18,481 nucleotides of DNA, taken from assembly GCA_017444505.1 (NCBI GenBank), contig JAFSWK010000258.1:1-18481 (forward strand), written 5' to 3'. The notes below the pieces were generated by a model, which was not told where the DNA came from, searched no databases, and saw only the letters and a list, made by a program, of their open reading frames with translations. A program made the translations under genes and the position numbers. Every line of letters begins with the position of its first letter. The first letter of the stretch is position 1. Positions 1 to 7,079 of the stretch are shown piece by piece. This stretch comes from Rhodocyclaceae bacterium (GTDB lineage: Bacteria; Pseudomonadota; Gammaproteobacteria; Burkholderiales; Rhodocyclaceae).

Positions 1-1
1 C

Positions 2-637
2 GCGCACCCGATTCGCGCCGCCGCGCTGCTGGTGCGGCTGGGCGAATTTCCGCAAGCATGGCGCGAAGCCGTCTTGCAACACCACGAAAACATCGATGGC
101 AGCGGCTACCCGATGGGTTTGAGCGGCGGCGAAATCAGCCTGTTTGGCCGCATTTTGCGCACCGCCGATATTCTCAGCGCCCGCCTGCGCGGGCGGCGCG
201 GACGTTCTCCGCAATACTGGAACATGAAACAGGCCGAGAGCGTGAGCAAACTCATCAACCACGTGTTCGGGCGCGATTTGGGGCGCAAGGTCGACATTAC
301 GCTGGCGCGCTTGCTGATTCAGCGCATTGGCGTGTTTTCACCGGGGTCGCTGGTGCGTCTGAACAATGGCGAGTTTGCCATCGTCACGCGCCGCGTGGGC
401 AACCCGGAAGAGGCGCCGGAAGAGGTGATTTCGTTTGCCTTCTCGCGCGGCGAAAACGGCGCCATCCGCCCGCAGCCGCGCCGCATTGGCGGGCGCGGCT
501 GGCGCATTCTGGGCTTTGCGCATGACGACCAACCCGCCTTGCCCGAATGCGACTGGCCGGTGCTGTGGGGCTACCGTGGTCGCAGCGCAGCGCAGGTACG
601 CAACGACCAGCGCGAAAAACAGCGCTGGGCGGCGTAA
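2..637 (+). CDS. HD-GYP domain protein, C-terminal part (5' end outside window)
   Basis: The frame is open from base 2 with no start codon needed, so the gene begins before the window; it ends with TAA at 635-637. HD-GYP proteins are phosphohydrolases that break down cyclic di-GMP, usually under control of a sensory or receiver domain. What remains includes HHENIDGSGYP, the GYP-side signature with its HHE metal ligands and DGSGYP, followed by RILRTADILSARL, the helix that carries a further metal-binding Asp. The next segment, VFSPGSLVRLNNGEFAIV, is the short beta-rich tail typical of this family. The HD motif and any sensory domain lie upstream and cannot be seen. It is the only confident plus-strand gene and converges on the efflux gene with only 13 bases between the stops. 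The family is clear; the substrate and signal are not. Confidence 0.88.
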   Translation, partial: AHPIRAAALLVRLGEFPQAWREAVLQHHENIDGSGYPMGLSGGEISLFGRILRTADILSARLRGRRGRSPQYWNMKQAESVSKLINHVFGRDLGRKVDITLARLLIQRIGVFSPGSLVRLNNGEFAIVTRRVGNPEEAPEEVISFAFSRGENGAIRPQPRRIGGRGWRILGFAHDDQPALPECDWPVLWGYRGRSAAQVRNDQREKQRWAA

Positions 638-650
638 GGGGCGCGCGTTC

Positions 651-1856
651 TCAACGGGGCGGAGCTTCTCCGGCCAGGTTGCGGTGCAGCAGGCGATAGA
701 CCAGAGCGCCCGCCAGCACGCACAGCGCCATCATGACCGACAGACGCCCCGGCGTATTGGCGTGGAGCACGCCCGCCAGAAACGACACCATGCCCGCAAT
801 GGCAAACTGGGTCATGCCCAGCACGGCAGAAGCCGCCCCCGAATTCTGGCGAAACCGATCCATCGCCAGCAAAGCCGCATTGGGTGCAATAAAGCCGATC
901 ATTCCCATGGTCAGAAACAAAGCGCTTTCAAACCACCAGAAACCGGCTTCCAGCAAACTGATTACCATCATTGCGGCAACAAACAGCAGCATCGCCAGAA
1001 AAGCGTATTTCAGAATCGTGTACGGAGAGACGCTACGGACGATTTTTGCGTTAATCATGGAAAACGTAGTGGAACCCAGTGCGTTGACGCCAAAAAGAAT
1101 GCCAAACGCCTGCGCGGAAAGATGGAAATGATCCTGAAAAACAAAGGATGCCGTCGTGATATAGGCAAACAGCGCGCTCAACGGCAAGGAAAAGGTCAGC
1201 ACCAGAATCATGAAGCGGCGATCGTGCAGAATGGAAGCATAGTTTCTGAATACCGAAGCCAGATTCAGCGCAGTCTGCTTTTCGGGTGGCACGGTCTCTT
1301 GCAAACCCCACAGCATCATTGCCAGCAGCATCATGCCAAAAATGCCCAGTAAAACAAAAATTAATTGCCACGGCGCATATTGTGCAATGAAACTGCCGAC
1401 CGAAGGTGCCAACATGGGAGCCAGCGAGCCGACCATCATCATGACCGCCATTGCCGAAGCGCCTTGCTTGATGTCGAATTTGTCGTTGATGATTGCCCGC
1501 GCAATCACCACGCCCGCACAGCCGCCCAGCGCTTGCAAAAAGCGCAGAAACACAAACAGGGAAATGGAGCTGGCCATTGCGCAGGCAAAGCTGGTGAGGG
1601 TATAAATGAGGATGCCCACCACCAGCGGCTTGCGCCGTCCCAGCGCATCGCTGATTGGTCCATACAGCAATTGCCCGAAGGCAAAGGCGACAAAAAATAC
1701 GGTGATGGATAATTGCGTGTGCGCTTGCGTGGTCTGAAAAGTCTTTTGCACTTCTCCCATGGAAGGCAGATACATATCGGTCGCCAGCGGCGCCAGCGCC
1801 GTCATGAAGGCCAGAATCCAGAGCAGAATGAAATTGGAGGATTTATCTATTTTCAT
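651..1856 (-). CDS. Bcr/CflA family multidrug efflux MFS transporter
   Basis: This is a 401-residue inner-membrane drug:proton antiporter of the major facilitator superfamily. The usual length for Bcr/CflA proteins is about 390-410. The protein has about twelve hydrophobic segments. The Bcr-type N-terminus has LAPLATDMYLPSM in and after helix 1, and the MFS loop 2-3 motif GQLLYGPISDALGRRKP is at residues 61-77. A second basic-rich cytoplasmic turn follows the central loop. The ATG start at 1854-1856 is preceded by AAGG eight bases upstream. The family exports bicyclomycin, chloramphenicol, sulfonamides or small peptides in different species; the substrate here cannot be deduced. It appears to be a single-gene unit facing the HD-GYP gene tail to tail. 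A small hairpin lies about 40 bases upstream of the start. Confidence 0.9.
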   Translation of the reverse strand: MKIDKSSNFILLWILAFMTALAPLATDMYLPSMGEVQKTFQTTQAHTQLSITVFFVAFAFGQLLYGPISDALGRRKPLVVGILIYTLTSFACAMASSISLFVFLRFLQALGGCAGVVIARAIINDKFDIKQGASAMAVMMMVGSLAPMLAPSVGSFIAQYAPWQLIFVLLGIFGMMLLAMMLWGLQETVPPEKQTALNLASVFRNYASILHDRRFMILVLTFSLPLSALFAYITTASFVFQDHFHLSAQAFGILFGVNALGSTTFSMINAKIVRSVSPYTILKYAFLAMLLFVAAMMVISLLEAGFWWFESALFLTMGMIGFIAPNAALLAMDRFRQNSGAASAVLGMTQFAIAGMVSFLAGVLHANTPGRLSVMMALCVLAGALVYRLLHRNLAGEAPPR

Positions 1857-1892
1857 AATAATGCCCTTCTTTTTACGTTGTTGTCGGGTTTG

Positions 1893-1911
1893 TTTTCAGA
1901 CCGCCTGAAAA
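1893..1911. repeat. Short inverted repeat upstream of the efflux gene
   Basis: TTTTCAG and CTGAAAA form a perfect 7-bp stem with the 5-base loop ACCGC. It lies 37 bases before the efflux start codon and has no T-run typical of a terminator after it on either strand. It could be an operator or a 5'-UTR hairpin for the efflux gene. The symmetry is seen directly; its function is guesswork. Confidence 0.4.
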
Positions 1912-1916
1912 GCATC

Positions 1917-2024
1917 TCATGCCTTTTTGTGGCGATTGCCCATGAAATAAACAGACACGAGAACCGCGCCCGCAATCCATGAAAGCAAGCGATAAATTAT
2001 AAGGAAAACAATGCATTGTTTCAA
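1917..2024 (-). CDS. Possible 35-residue single-span membrane peptide (doubtful)
   Basis: From a TTG at 2022-2024 the minus strand encodes a 35-residue peptide whose middle, IVFLIIYRLLSWIAGAVLVS, is a convincing membrane span. It is followed by a short positive tail, MGNRHKKA, and a stop. That hydrophobic-plus-basic pattern is unusual for random sequence in this G+C-rich genome, and the coding stretch is locally AT-richer. Against it, there is no ATG, the only upstream purine run (GGAA, about 10 bases away) is a poor ribosome site, and no family is recognised. It could also be the surviving C-terminus of a decayed gene, because the frame stays open further upstream into fcl. Confidence 0.15.
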   Translation of the reverse strand: MKQCIVFLIIYRLLSWIAGAVLVSVYFMGNRHKKA

Positions 2025-2142
2025 GTGGCGCGTTCCGGCAAGCGCACGCCTTGCGCGGCATCGCGCCAGAAGCTCAGAAAGCCAGCCAGACAGCGCGCCT
2101 GAGACCTGCGCGCGGTGGGGCGGTGGTTTTTGTGTTTTTGCG
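2025..2142. other. Intergenic region after fcl, with a GC hairpin
   Basis: No gene is supported here. The only structure seen is GCGCGC at 2093-2098 repeated as its own complement at 2108-2113 around a 9-base loop. This could help end transcription of gmd-fcl, but no T-run follows, so it is not called as an intrinsic terminator. Confidence 0.3.
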
Positions 2143-3102
2143 CTATCCGCGAAAATCTTGCCGGTGTTTGCAAAACCATTGGTAGGTTTCACGCAGGCCA
2201 TCTTCCAGTTCAATGCTGGCTCGCCAGCCCAAGGCGGTGAGGCGGGAGACGTCCAGCAGTTTGCGCGGGGTGCCGTCCGGTTTGCTGGTGTCAAATTGCA
2301 ATTGACCGCGAAAGCCGGTGACTTTGGCCATCGTTTCCGCAAGCTGGCGAATGCTGCAATCAATGCCGGTGCCGACATTGATGTGGGAGATGCGCGGAGT
2401 GATGTGTTGGGCGAGTTTTTCCGCCGGCAGATTCATGACAAAGACGCTGGCTGCGGCCATGTCGTCGACGTGCAGGAATTCGCGCATCGGCTGGCCGCTG
2501 CCCCAGATGGTGACGGTGCTTTCACCCGCGCGCACGGCTTCATCAAAACGGCGCATGAGGGCGGGGATGACGTGACTGTTTTGCGGGTGGAAATTGTCGT
2601 GCGGGCCGTACAGATTGGTGGGCATGACGCTGCGGTAATCGCGCCCGTATTGGCGGTTATAACTTTCGCACAATTTGATGCCGGCAATTTTGGCAATGGC
2701 GTAGGGTTCGTTGGTGGGTTCCAGTGTGCCGGTGAGCAGCGCCTCTTCACGCATGGGCTGCTCTGCCAGACGCGGATAAATGCAGCTTGAACCAAGAAAG
2801 AGCAGACGGGGCACGTCGGCGCAGTGGGCGGCGTGAATGACGTTGGTGGCAATCATTAGGTTTTGGTGGATGAATTCCGCCGGATAGGTGTCGTTGGCGT
2901 GAATGCCGCCGACACGGGCGGCGGCCAGATAGACTTCGTCAATGCGGTTGCGGGCGAAGAAATCGGCGGTGGCGCGCTGGTCGGTGAGGTCGAGTTCGGC
3001 GTGCGTGCGGGTAATCAATTCGCAGTCTTGACGCGCTTGCAATTGACGGACAATGGCCGCGCCTACCATGCCGCGATGACCGGCCACAAAAATGCGTTTC
3101 AT
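2143..3102 (-). CDS. fcl: GDP-L-fucose synthase
   Basis: This short-chain dehydrogenase/reductase converts GDP-4-keto-6-deoxy-D-mannose to GDP-L-fucose with NADPH by epimerisation and reduction in the cytoplasm. The Rossmann motif GHRGMVG sits at residues 8-14. The catalytic set matches the family: Ser in LGSSCIYP (about 105-106) and YAIAK with Tyr134 and Lys138, close to E. coli Fcl numbering. Length is 319 with the start chosen here. An in-frame ATG at 3127-3129 would overlap the gmd stop as ATGA, but it has no ribosome site. The ATG at 3100-3102 has GAGG eight bases upstream and gives the family's usual MKRIFVAGHRG N-terminus. It follows gmd directly, so both steps of GDP-fucose synthesis are co-transcribed. 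The product feeds fucosylated surface glycans such as O-antigen, capsule or colanic acid; no glycosyltransferase is in the window. Confidence 0.94.
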   Translation of the reverse strand: MKRIFVAGHRGMVGAAIVRQLQARQDCELITRTHAELDLTDQRATADFFARNRIDEVYLAAARVGGIHANDTYPAEFIHQNLMIATNVIHAAHCADVPRLLFLGSSCIYPRLAEQPMREEALLTGTLEPTNEPYAIAKIAGIKLCESYNRQYGRDYRSVMPTNLYGPHDNFHPQNSHVIPALMRRFDEAVRAGESTVTIWGSGQPMREFLHVDDMAAASVFVMNLPAEKLAQHITPRISHINVGTGIDCSIRQLAETMAKVTGFRGQLQFDTSKPDGTPRKLLDVSRLTALGWRASIELEDGLRETYQWFCKHRQDFRG

Positions 3103-3110
3103 GGGCAAAG

Positions 3111-3114
3111 CCTC
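3111..3114 (-). promoter_or_regulatory. Ribosome binding site deciding the fcl start
   Basis: GAGG on the minus strand lies eight bases before the ATG at 3100-3102. The alternative ATG nine codons upstream has no comparable site, so this favours the shorter Fcl that begins at the Rossmann strand. Proof would need N-terminal protein data. Confidence 0.55.
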
Positions 3115-3125
3115 ATTTGTGATAT

Positions 3126-4211
3126 TCATTCGTGATAATTGCGGGTGGCGTAGCCGTGGCGTTTTACCAGTTCGTCGCGCTGCGCTTCTGAAAGGTCTTC
3201 GCGCACCATTTCGCTGACCAGTTCGGCAAAACGGGTGCGCGGCTGCCAGCCGAGTTTTTCCCGTGCGCGGCTGGCATCGCCCAGCAGGGTTTCGACTTCG
3301 GTGGGGCGGAAATAGCGCGGGTCGACGGCGACGATGCAGCGGCCATTTTCATCGTAGCCGCGCTCGTCTACGCCGCTGCCCGTCCAGCGCAGCGTCATAC
3401 CCAGTTCTGCGGCGGCGGCTTCCACAAATTCCCGCACCGAATGCTGTTCGCCGGTGGCGATGACGAAATCTTCGGGCTTTTCCTGTTGCAGCATCAGCCA
3501 TTGCATTTCCACATAATCGCGGGCGTGTCCCCAGTCGCGGCGGGCGTCCAGATTGCCCAGCCAGAGGCAGTCTTGCAGGCCGAGATGAATGCGCGCCAGG
3601 GCGCGGGTGATTTTGCGGGTGACAAAGGTTTCGCCGCGAATGGGCGATTCGTGGTTGAACAAAATGCCGTTGCAGGCATAGATGCCGTAGGCTTCGCGGT
3701 AATTGACCACAATCCAGTAACCATAGAGTTTGGCCACGGCGTAGGGGCTGCGCGGATAAAACGGCGTGGTTTCCTTTTGCGGAATTTCCTGCACCAGCCC
3801 GTACAGTTCAGAGGTGCTCGCCTGATAAAAGCGGGTTTTCTTTTCCAGCCCCAGAATGCGGATGGCTTCGAGCAGGCGCAGCACGCCCAGCGCATCGGAA
3901 TTGGCGGTGTATTCGGGTTCTTCAAACGAGACGGCAACGTGGCTTTGCGCCGCGAGGTTGTAGATTTCGTCCGGCTGCACTTGCTGGATGATGCGAATCA
4001 GCGAGCTGGAATCGGTCATGTCGCCGTGGTGCAGGAAAAAGCGCACATCCTTTTCGTGGCGGTCTTGATAGAGGTGGTCAATGCGGGCGGTGTTGAATAA
4101 CGAGGCGCGCCGCTTCAACCCATGCACCTCATAGTCCTTGCCGAGCAAAAACTCCGCCAGATAAGCGCCATCCTGACCCGTGACGCCGGTAATCAATGCA
4201 CGTTTGGGCAT
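3126..4211 (-). CDS. gmd: GDP-mannose 4,6-dehydratase
   Basis: Gmd dehydrates GDP-D-mannose to GDP-4-keto-6-deoxy-D-mannose with tightly bound NADP, the first committed step to GDP-L-fucose and other 6-deoxyhexoses. The protein has 361 residues, the normal length. The cofactor loop GVTGQDG is at residues 9-15. RRASLFNTARIDHLY (about 34-48) is characteristic of Gmd. The catalytic residues line up as Thr133 and Glu135 in STSELYG, and Tyr157 and Lys161 in YAVAK. FNHESPIRGETFVTRKI is a further family signature. The ATG is preceded by AAGGA seven bases upstream. Its stop lies 23 bases before the chosen fcl start. A predicted promoter lies in the short gap behind it, so gmd-fcl is likely a self-standing operon rather than the tail of a large polysaccharide locus. 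Confidence 0.96.
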   Translation of the reverse strand: MPKRALITGVTGQDGAYLAEFLLGKDYEVHGLKRRASLFNTARIDHLYQDRHEKDVRFFLHHGDMTDSSSLIRIIQQVQPDEIYNLAAQSHVAVSFEEPEYTANSDALGVLRLLEAIRILGLEKKTRFYQASTSELYGLVQEIPQKETTPFYPRSPYAVAKLYGYWIVVNYREAYGIYACNGILFNHESPIRGETFVTRKITRALARIHLGLQDCLWLGNLDARRDWGHARDYVEMQWLMLQQEKPEDFVIATGEQHSVREFVEAAAAELGMTLRWTGSGVDERGYDENGRCIVAVDPRYFRPTEVETLLGDASRAREKLGWQPRTRFAELVSEMVREDLSEAQRDELVKRHGYATRNYHE

Positions 4212-4232
4212 GTTGCAATCCTTTGTGGGTTA

Positions 4233-4262
4233 ATAATGAGTCAGGAGCATGGCCTATGACAA
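4233..4262 (-). promoter_or_regulatory. Predicted sigma-70 promoter of gmd-fcl
   Basis: On the minus strand TTGTCA (4257-4262) and CATTAT (4233-4238) are separated by 18 bases. They match the consensus at 5 of 6 and 4 of 6 positions. The -10 ends 21 bases before the gmd start codon, leaving room for the ribosome site AAGGA. The promoter sits in the AT-rich gap behind the nuclease-like gene. Prediction from sequence only. Confidence 0.4.
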
Positions 4263-4272
4263 GGCTTGTTTT

Positions 4273-4971
4273 TCATAGCAAATCCTTGCTCATCTCTTTT
4301 TCATACTGTCTGACAAGGTTTTCGTAATCAACAAAGCTCACCAGTTTTTTGATGGGGTAATAAATGGATGCGTTAATGACATCTTCAAATTGCCTGCGTC
4401 GTTCTTTCTTTCCGGTTATCCAGAATTTTGCACGAAAATCCTGCAATTCATAAAATTTGTTGATGGAATTCTTGAAGTCTGTGCTGTGTTCAACTTCAAA
4501 AAACGAGTTCGGCAAATTTCGTTCATTAAACCATATGACGTCGACGGTTTTGGCAAACCTGACAATTTCAGGATAAGTGAAATCGCATTTGTCCGTAGTG
4601 GCAACTTCGCTTAGTTTGCGGTTAACAAACAGCCTGTTTTTGTCTTGCGCGGGAACAAAGGTTTTGAAATTTCTGCTATTCCCAATCTCTGCGATAATAC
4701 CTTGATAATACGTGTGCGTAAACTCGTTGCTGCCAGATATTCTGTTGTTTCTTATGGAAAATTTTTCCAGTATCTCTTTTTTGTAGTCACTCAGCCCCCA
4801 CAGTCCAGGCTGAATTTTGAAAAATTCTGCATTTGTCTGCAAGATGCGGCGGATTGAGGCAAACGGTGTTTTTGTTTTCCAGGACGAAATATCCGTTGCA
4901 TAATAAAGCTGCGACAAGGTTGCAACATTTCCTTGTCTTGACAAAGCGTCAATAACATCATGCTTTTGCAT
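4273..4971 (-). CDS. Winged-helix plus BamHI-like nuclease-fold candidate, lone restriction-like protein
   Basis: The protein has 232 residues and I know no named gene for it. Residues 1-60 resemble the HARE-HTH winged helix found on some restriction endonucleases: two helices, then TPFASIRRILQTNAEFFKI, ending in PGLWGL. Around residues 128-190 there is VDVIWF (Asp144) and, 15 residues on, FFEVEHST (Glu159 and Glu161), then NKFYELQDFRAKFWI with Lys182. The D-x14-E-x-E arrangement recalls the BamHI active site (Asp94, Glu111, Glu113), a variant of PD-(D/E)XK. The likely role is DNA cleavage, perhaps in restriction or defence, but this is inference. The base composition is far more AT-rich than the flanking genes, which suggests recent transfer. 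No methyltransferase is next to it, so it is either an orphan, modification-dependent, or not a nuclease. The ATG start lacks a clear ribosome site. Confidence 0.7.
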   Translation of the reverse strand: MQKHDVIDALSRQGNVATLSQLYYATDISSWKTKTPFASIRRILQTNAEFFKIQPGLWGLSDYKKEILEKFSIRNNRISGSNEFTHTYYQGIIAEIGNSRNFKTFVPAQDKNRLFVNRKLSEVATTDKCDFTYPEIVRFAKTVDVIWFNERNLPNSFFEVEHSTDFKNSINKFYELQDFRAKFWITGKKERRRQFEDVINASIYYPIKKLVSFVDYENLVRQYEKEMSKDLL

Positions 4972-4983
4972 TTTTGCCGTTTT

Positions 4984-5011
4984 ATTTTGGAAAACTGTTC
5001 TTGCGCATCAA
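4984..5011 (-). promoter_or_regulatory. Weak predicted promoter of the nuclease-like gene
   Basis: The minus strand carries TTGATG (5006-5011) and CAAAAT (4984-4989) with a 16-base spacer, each a 4 of 6 match. They lie in the 71-base AT-rich gap between the metallophosphoesterase stop and this gene. AT-rich DNA gives such matches by chance, so this is tentative. Confidence 0.22.
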
Positions 5012-5042
5012 TGCTACCACAGATGGCAGAGTGCGGCGCTTA

Positions 5043-6200
5043 TTACGGCGGGCTGTGTGCGAGAAAGGCGTTGCGTCCGTCTGCGGCGCGGTGCAGGGTG
5101 AAGAGGGTGATTTCGGCGGGGACGCCCAGGCGTTGTGAGAAACCGTTCCACAAGCCTGTGCCGTTGCTGACGTACAGCAGCATTCCGTCCAGCGCATAGC
5201 CGCCGGAGACAAAACCGGCGTTTGCGCGCGCGACCAGCCTGTCCAGACCGCGCACCATGCCGCCGTGGGTGTGGCCGGAGAGCTGCAAATCCGCGCCCAG
5301 TGCGGCGTAGGTTTTCGCTTGTTTCGGCTGGTGGGCGAGCAAAATTACTGGCGCGCCGGGCGGTGCGTCCGTGAGTGCCTGCGTTGCATCCGGCAGGGGC
5401 AGGTCAAAGCGGCGCGCGGCTTCATCGGTGAGACCGGCCACGACCAGCGGCGCATCGGGTGTGCCGAGTACAACGTGTTCGTTCAGCAGCACGCGCATCC
5501 CTTGCGCGCGGAAGGTTTCCGCCCACACCTGCGCGCCGAAGTAATACTCATGGTTGCCCAGAATCGTGACCACGCCCCAGCGGGCGCGCAAATCGGCCAA
5601 CGGACGGATTTCTTCCGCCCGCTGTGCGGGCGTGCCGTCAATCAAATCGCCCGTGATGACCACCAAGTCCGGCGACAGGGCATTGACCTTTGCCACCACT
5701 TGCTGCGCCCAGTGCGCGTTGAGCATGGGGGACAGATGCAGGTCGGTGAGCTGCACGAGCGTGGCGCCTTCCAGCGCCGCAGGCAGATTGCGCAGCGCCA
5801 CGTCCATCCGCCGCACTTCCGGTACGGCCAGCGCCTGCACCATGCTGAACGCCGACAACGCCAGCGCCGTCGCTGCGACCAGCCCGCGCGCAGCTGTGCG
5901 CAGGCGCGGGGAAAGGCGCACACGCAGCAGACGGGCGGTTAGCAAGGCGACGTCCAGCGCCAGCGTCAGCGCCGCCAGCCAGACGAAGCAGGCGAACGCT
6001 TCGCTGCCCAGAATCATCAGCGGGCGCGGCATTTCCGGCGCAAAGGGCGAGGCGAACACGCGCCACAGCAGCAGGTGATAATGCGCCGCCAGCAGCAGCA
6101 GCGCCATCAGCGCCCCGCGCGCCGCCCGCGCCATGGGCAGCGGCCACACCAAGCGCAGGCAAACGTACAGCCACAGGAAAAACGGCATGACCCAAAACAC
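5043..6200 (-). CDS. Membrane-anchored metallophosphoesterase (YkuE/YaeI-like)
   Basis: The 385-residue protein has a hydrophobic N-terminal third with about four membrane spans (within residues 1-125), followed by a calcineurin-like phosphoesterase domain. The dinuclear metal motifs appear in order: TDLHLS (Asp153, His155), GDLIDG (184-189), GNHEYY (215-220), LLAHQP (His290) and SGHTHGG (309-314). This is the layout of YkuE/YaeI-type enzymes, some of which act on lipid-linked phosphates at the membrane. The substrate cannot be told from sequence. The start is a GTG at 6198-6200 rather than the ATG four codons on, because AAGGGG lies nine bases before the GTG. It stands between the AT-rich island and the hydrolase gene and may be co-transcribed with the hydrolase (45-base gap). 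Confidence 0.88.
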   Translation of the reverse strand: MFWVMPFFLWLYVCLRLVWPLPMARAARGALMALLLLAAHYHLLLWRVFASPFAPEMPRPLMILGSEAFACFVWLAALTLALDVALLTARLLRVRLSPRLRTAARGLVAATALALSAFSMVQALAVPEVRRMDVALRNLPAALEGATLVQLTDLHLSPMLNAHWAQQVVAKVNALSPDLVVITGDLIDGTPAQRAEEIRPLADLRARWGVVTILGNHEYYFGAQVWAETFRAQGMRVLLNEHVVLGTPDAPLVVAGLTDEAARRFDLPLPDATQALTDAPPGAPVILLAHQPKQAKTYAALGADLQLSGHTHGGMVRGLDRLVARANAGFVSGGYALDGMLLYVSNGTGLWNGFSQRLGVPAEITLFTLHRAADGRNAFLAHSPP

Positions 6201-6245
6201 GCGCGCTTACCCCTTCTTATTACAACGCCGCCGCACGCTGCGCCA

Positions 6246-7019
6246 TCACAGGCGCGCGACGAACTCGCCCACCGCCGCCAGCAGCGCATCGGGCTGTTCG
6301 CGTTGCGGCCAGTGCCCGCAGTGGGGCAGTTTCACCACTTGCACCTCCGCGCCGCAATGCGCCTCAATCAAATCCATTTGCTGCATCGTGGCGTATTCGT
6401 CGTCTTCGCCCTGAATGGCAAGCACCGGCACGGTAATCTTTGCCAGGTCCTGCACGATGTTCCAGTCGCGGAACCAGTCCGACAGCCAGGTGTCGTGCCA
6501 GGTGTGAAACACCGTGTCTACATCCGCATGATAGCGCCCGAGGCGCTGGCGGAAGTCCTCGCCCTGTTCCCAGCGCTCTCCGGCGCGGCGGATGCCTTCC
6601 ATCGTCGCCTCTTCCACCAGCACGTGCGGCGCCATCGTCACCACGCCGGCCAGCGGCATGTCGGCCAAGGCTGCGGCCAGCAGCACGATGGAGCCGCCAT
6701 CCGAATGGCCAAACAGCACCGGCGGGCGCGGCAAATGCAGAGACTGCACAAAGGCCGGCAGCACCTCGGTGGCCTCGACGTGCAGATATTGCTTGGTACG
6801 CGGCAGCGGCATCGGGCCGGAATGCCCGTAACCGGGGCGCGAATAGACGATGACGTCGCACCCCGTGCGGGAAGCCAGCCAAGCCGGAAATCCCCGCCAC
6901 ATCCGCGTCGAACCCAGCCCCTCATGCAGCAGCACCAGCGGCGGCAATTGCGTTTGCGCCGACGCTGGCCAACGCTGCCATTCCAGCGCGCAGCCGTTAA
7001 TGGTTGTGCTCTGCATCAT
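6246..7019 (-). CDS. Alpha/beta-fold hydrolase
   Basis: This 257-residue cytoplasmic hydrolase has the classic catalytic triad. The nucleophile elbow is FGHSDGGS with Ser106, the acid is in GEDDEY (Asp206 or Asp207), and the base is His236 in CGHWPQ. The oxyanion segment HEGLGS is at residues 32-37 and is followed by W and the YSRPGYGHS strand-loop. No signal peptide is seen. The substrate is open; such proteins are commonly annotated only as hydrolases. The start ATG is followed two codons later by a second ATG, and GGGAGA lies nine bases before the first. The upstream gene ends 60 bases away behind a hairpin. Confidence 0.85.
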   Translation of the reverse strand: MMQSTTINGCALEWQRWPASAQTQLPPLVLLHEGLGSTRMWRGFPAWLASRTGCDVIVYSRPGYGHSGPMPLPRTKQYLHVEATEVLPAFVQSLHLPRPPVLFGHSDGGSIVLLAAALADMPLAGVVTMAPHVLVEEATMEGIRRAGERWEQGEDFRQRLGRYHADVDTVFHTWHDTWLSDWFRDWNIVQDLAKITVPVLAIQGEDDEYATMQQMDLIEAHCGAEVQVVKLPHCGHWPQREQPDALLAAVGEFVARL

Positions 7020-7060
7020 ATGAATGTTTCTCCCTGTTTTATTGAGGCGGACAAAATGTT

Positions 7061-7079
7061 CGCGCTTACCGCAAGCGCG
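7061..7079 (-). terminator. Hairpin after the 179-residue gene
   Basis: CGCGCTT and AAGCGCG form a perfect 7-bp stem with a 5-base loop, starting one base after the TAG stop of the upstream gene. The downstream tract AACATTTTG is only weakly T-rich. The hairpin may therefore slow or partly end transcription before the hydrolase gene rather than act as a full terminator. Confidence 0.35.

Noticed and set aside
435..1352. Long plus-strand open frame of 305 codons
   Set aside because: It runs antisense to the clear Bcr/CflA gene and its translation is low in hydrophobic order and rich in Gln, His and Arg, typical of a shadow frame.
1893..1911. Hairpin resembling a Neisseria-type DNA uptake sequence (minus strand AGGCGGTCTGAA, one base from AGGCCGTCTGAA)
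   Set aside because: Uptake sequences occur about once per kilobase in genomes that use them. No other copy was seen in 18 kb, and the few TTCAGGCC matches are within conserved coding sequence.
4212..4980. Toxin-antitoxin or restriction-modification pair in the AT-rich island
   Set aside because: Only one gene fits in the island; no second small ORF or methyltransferase motif was found on either strand.
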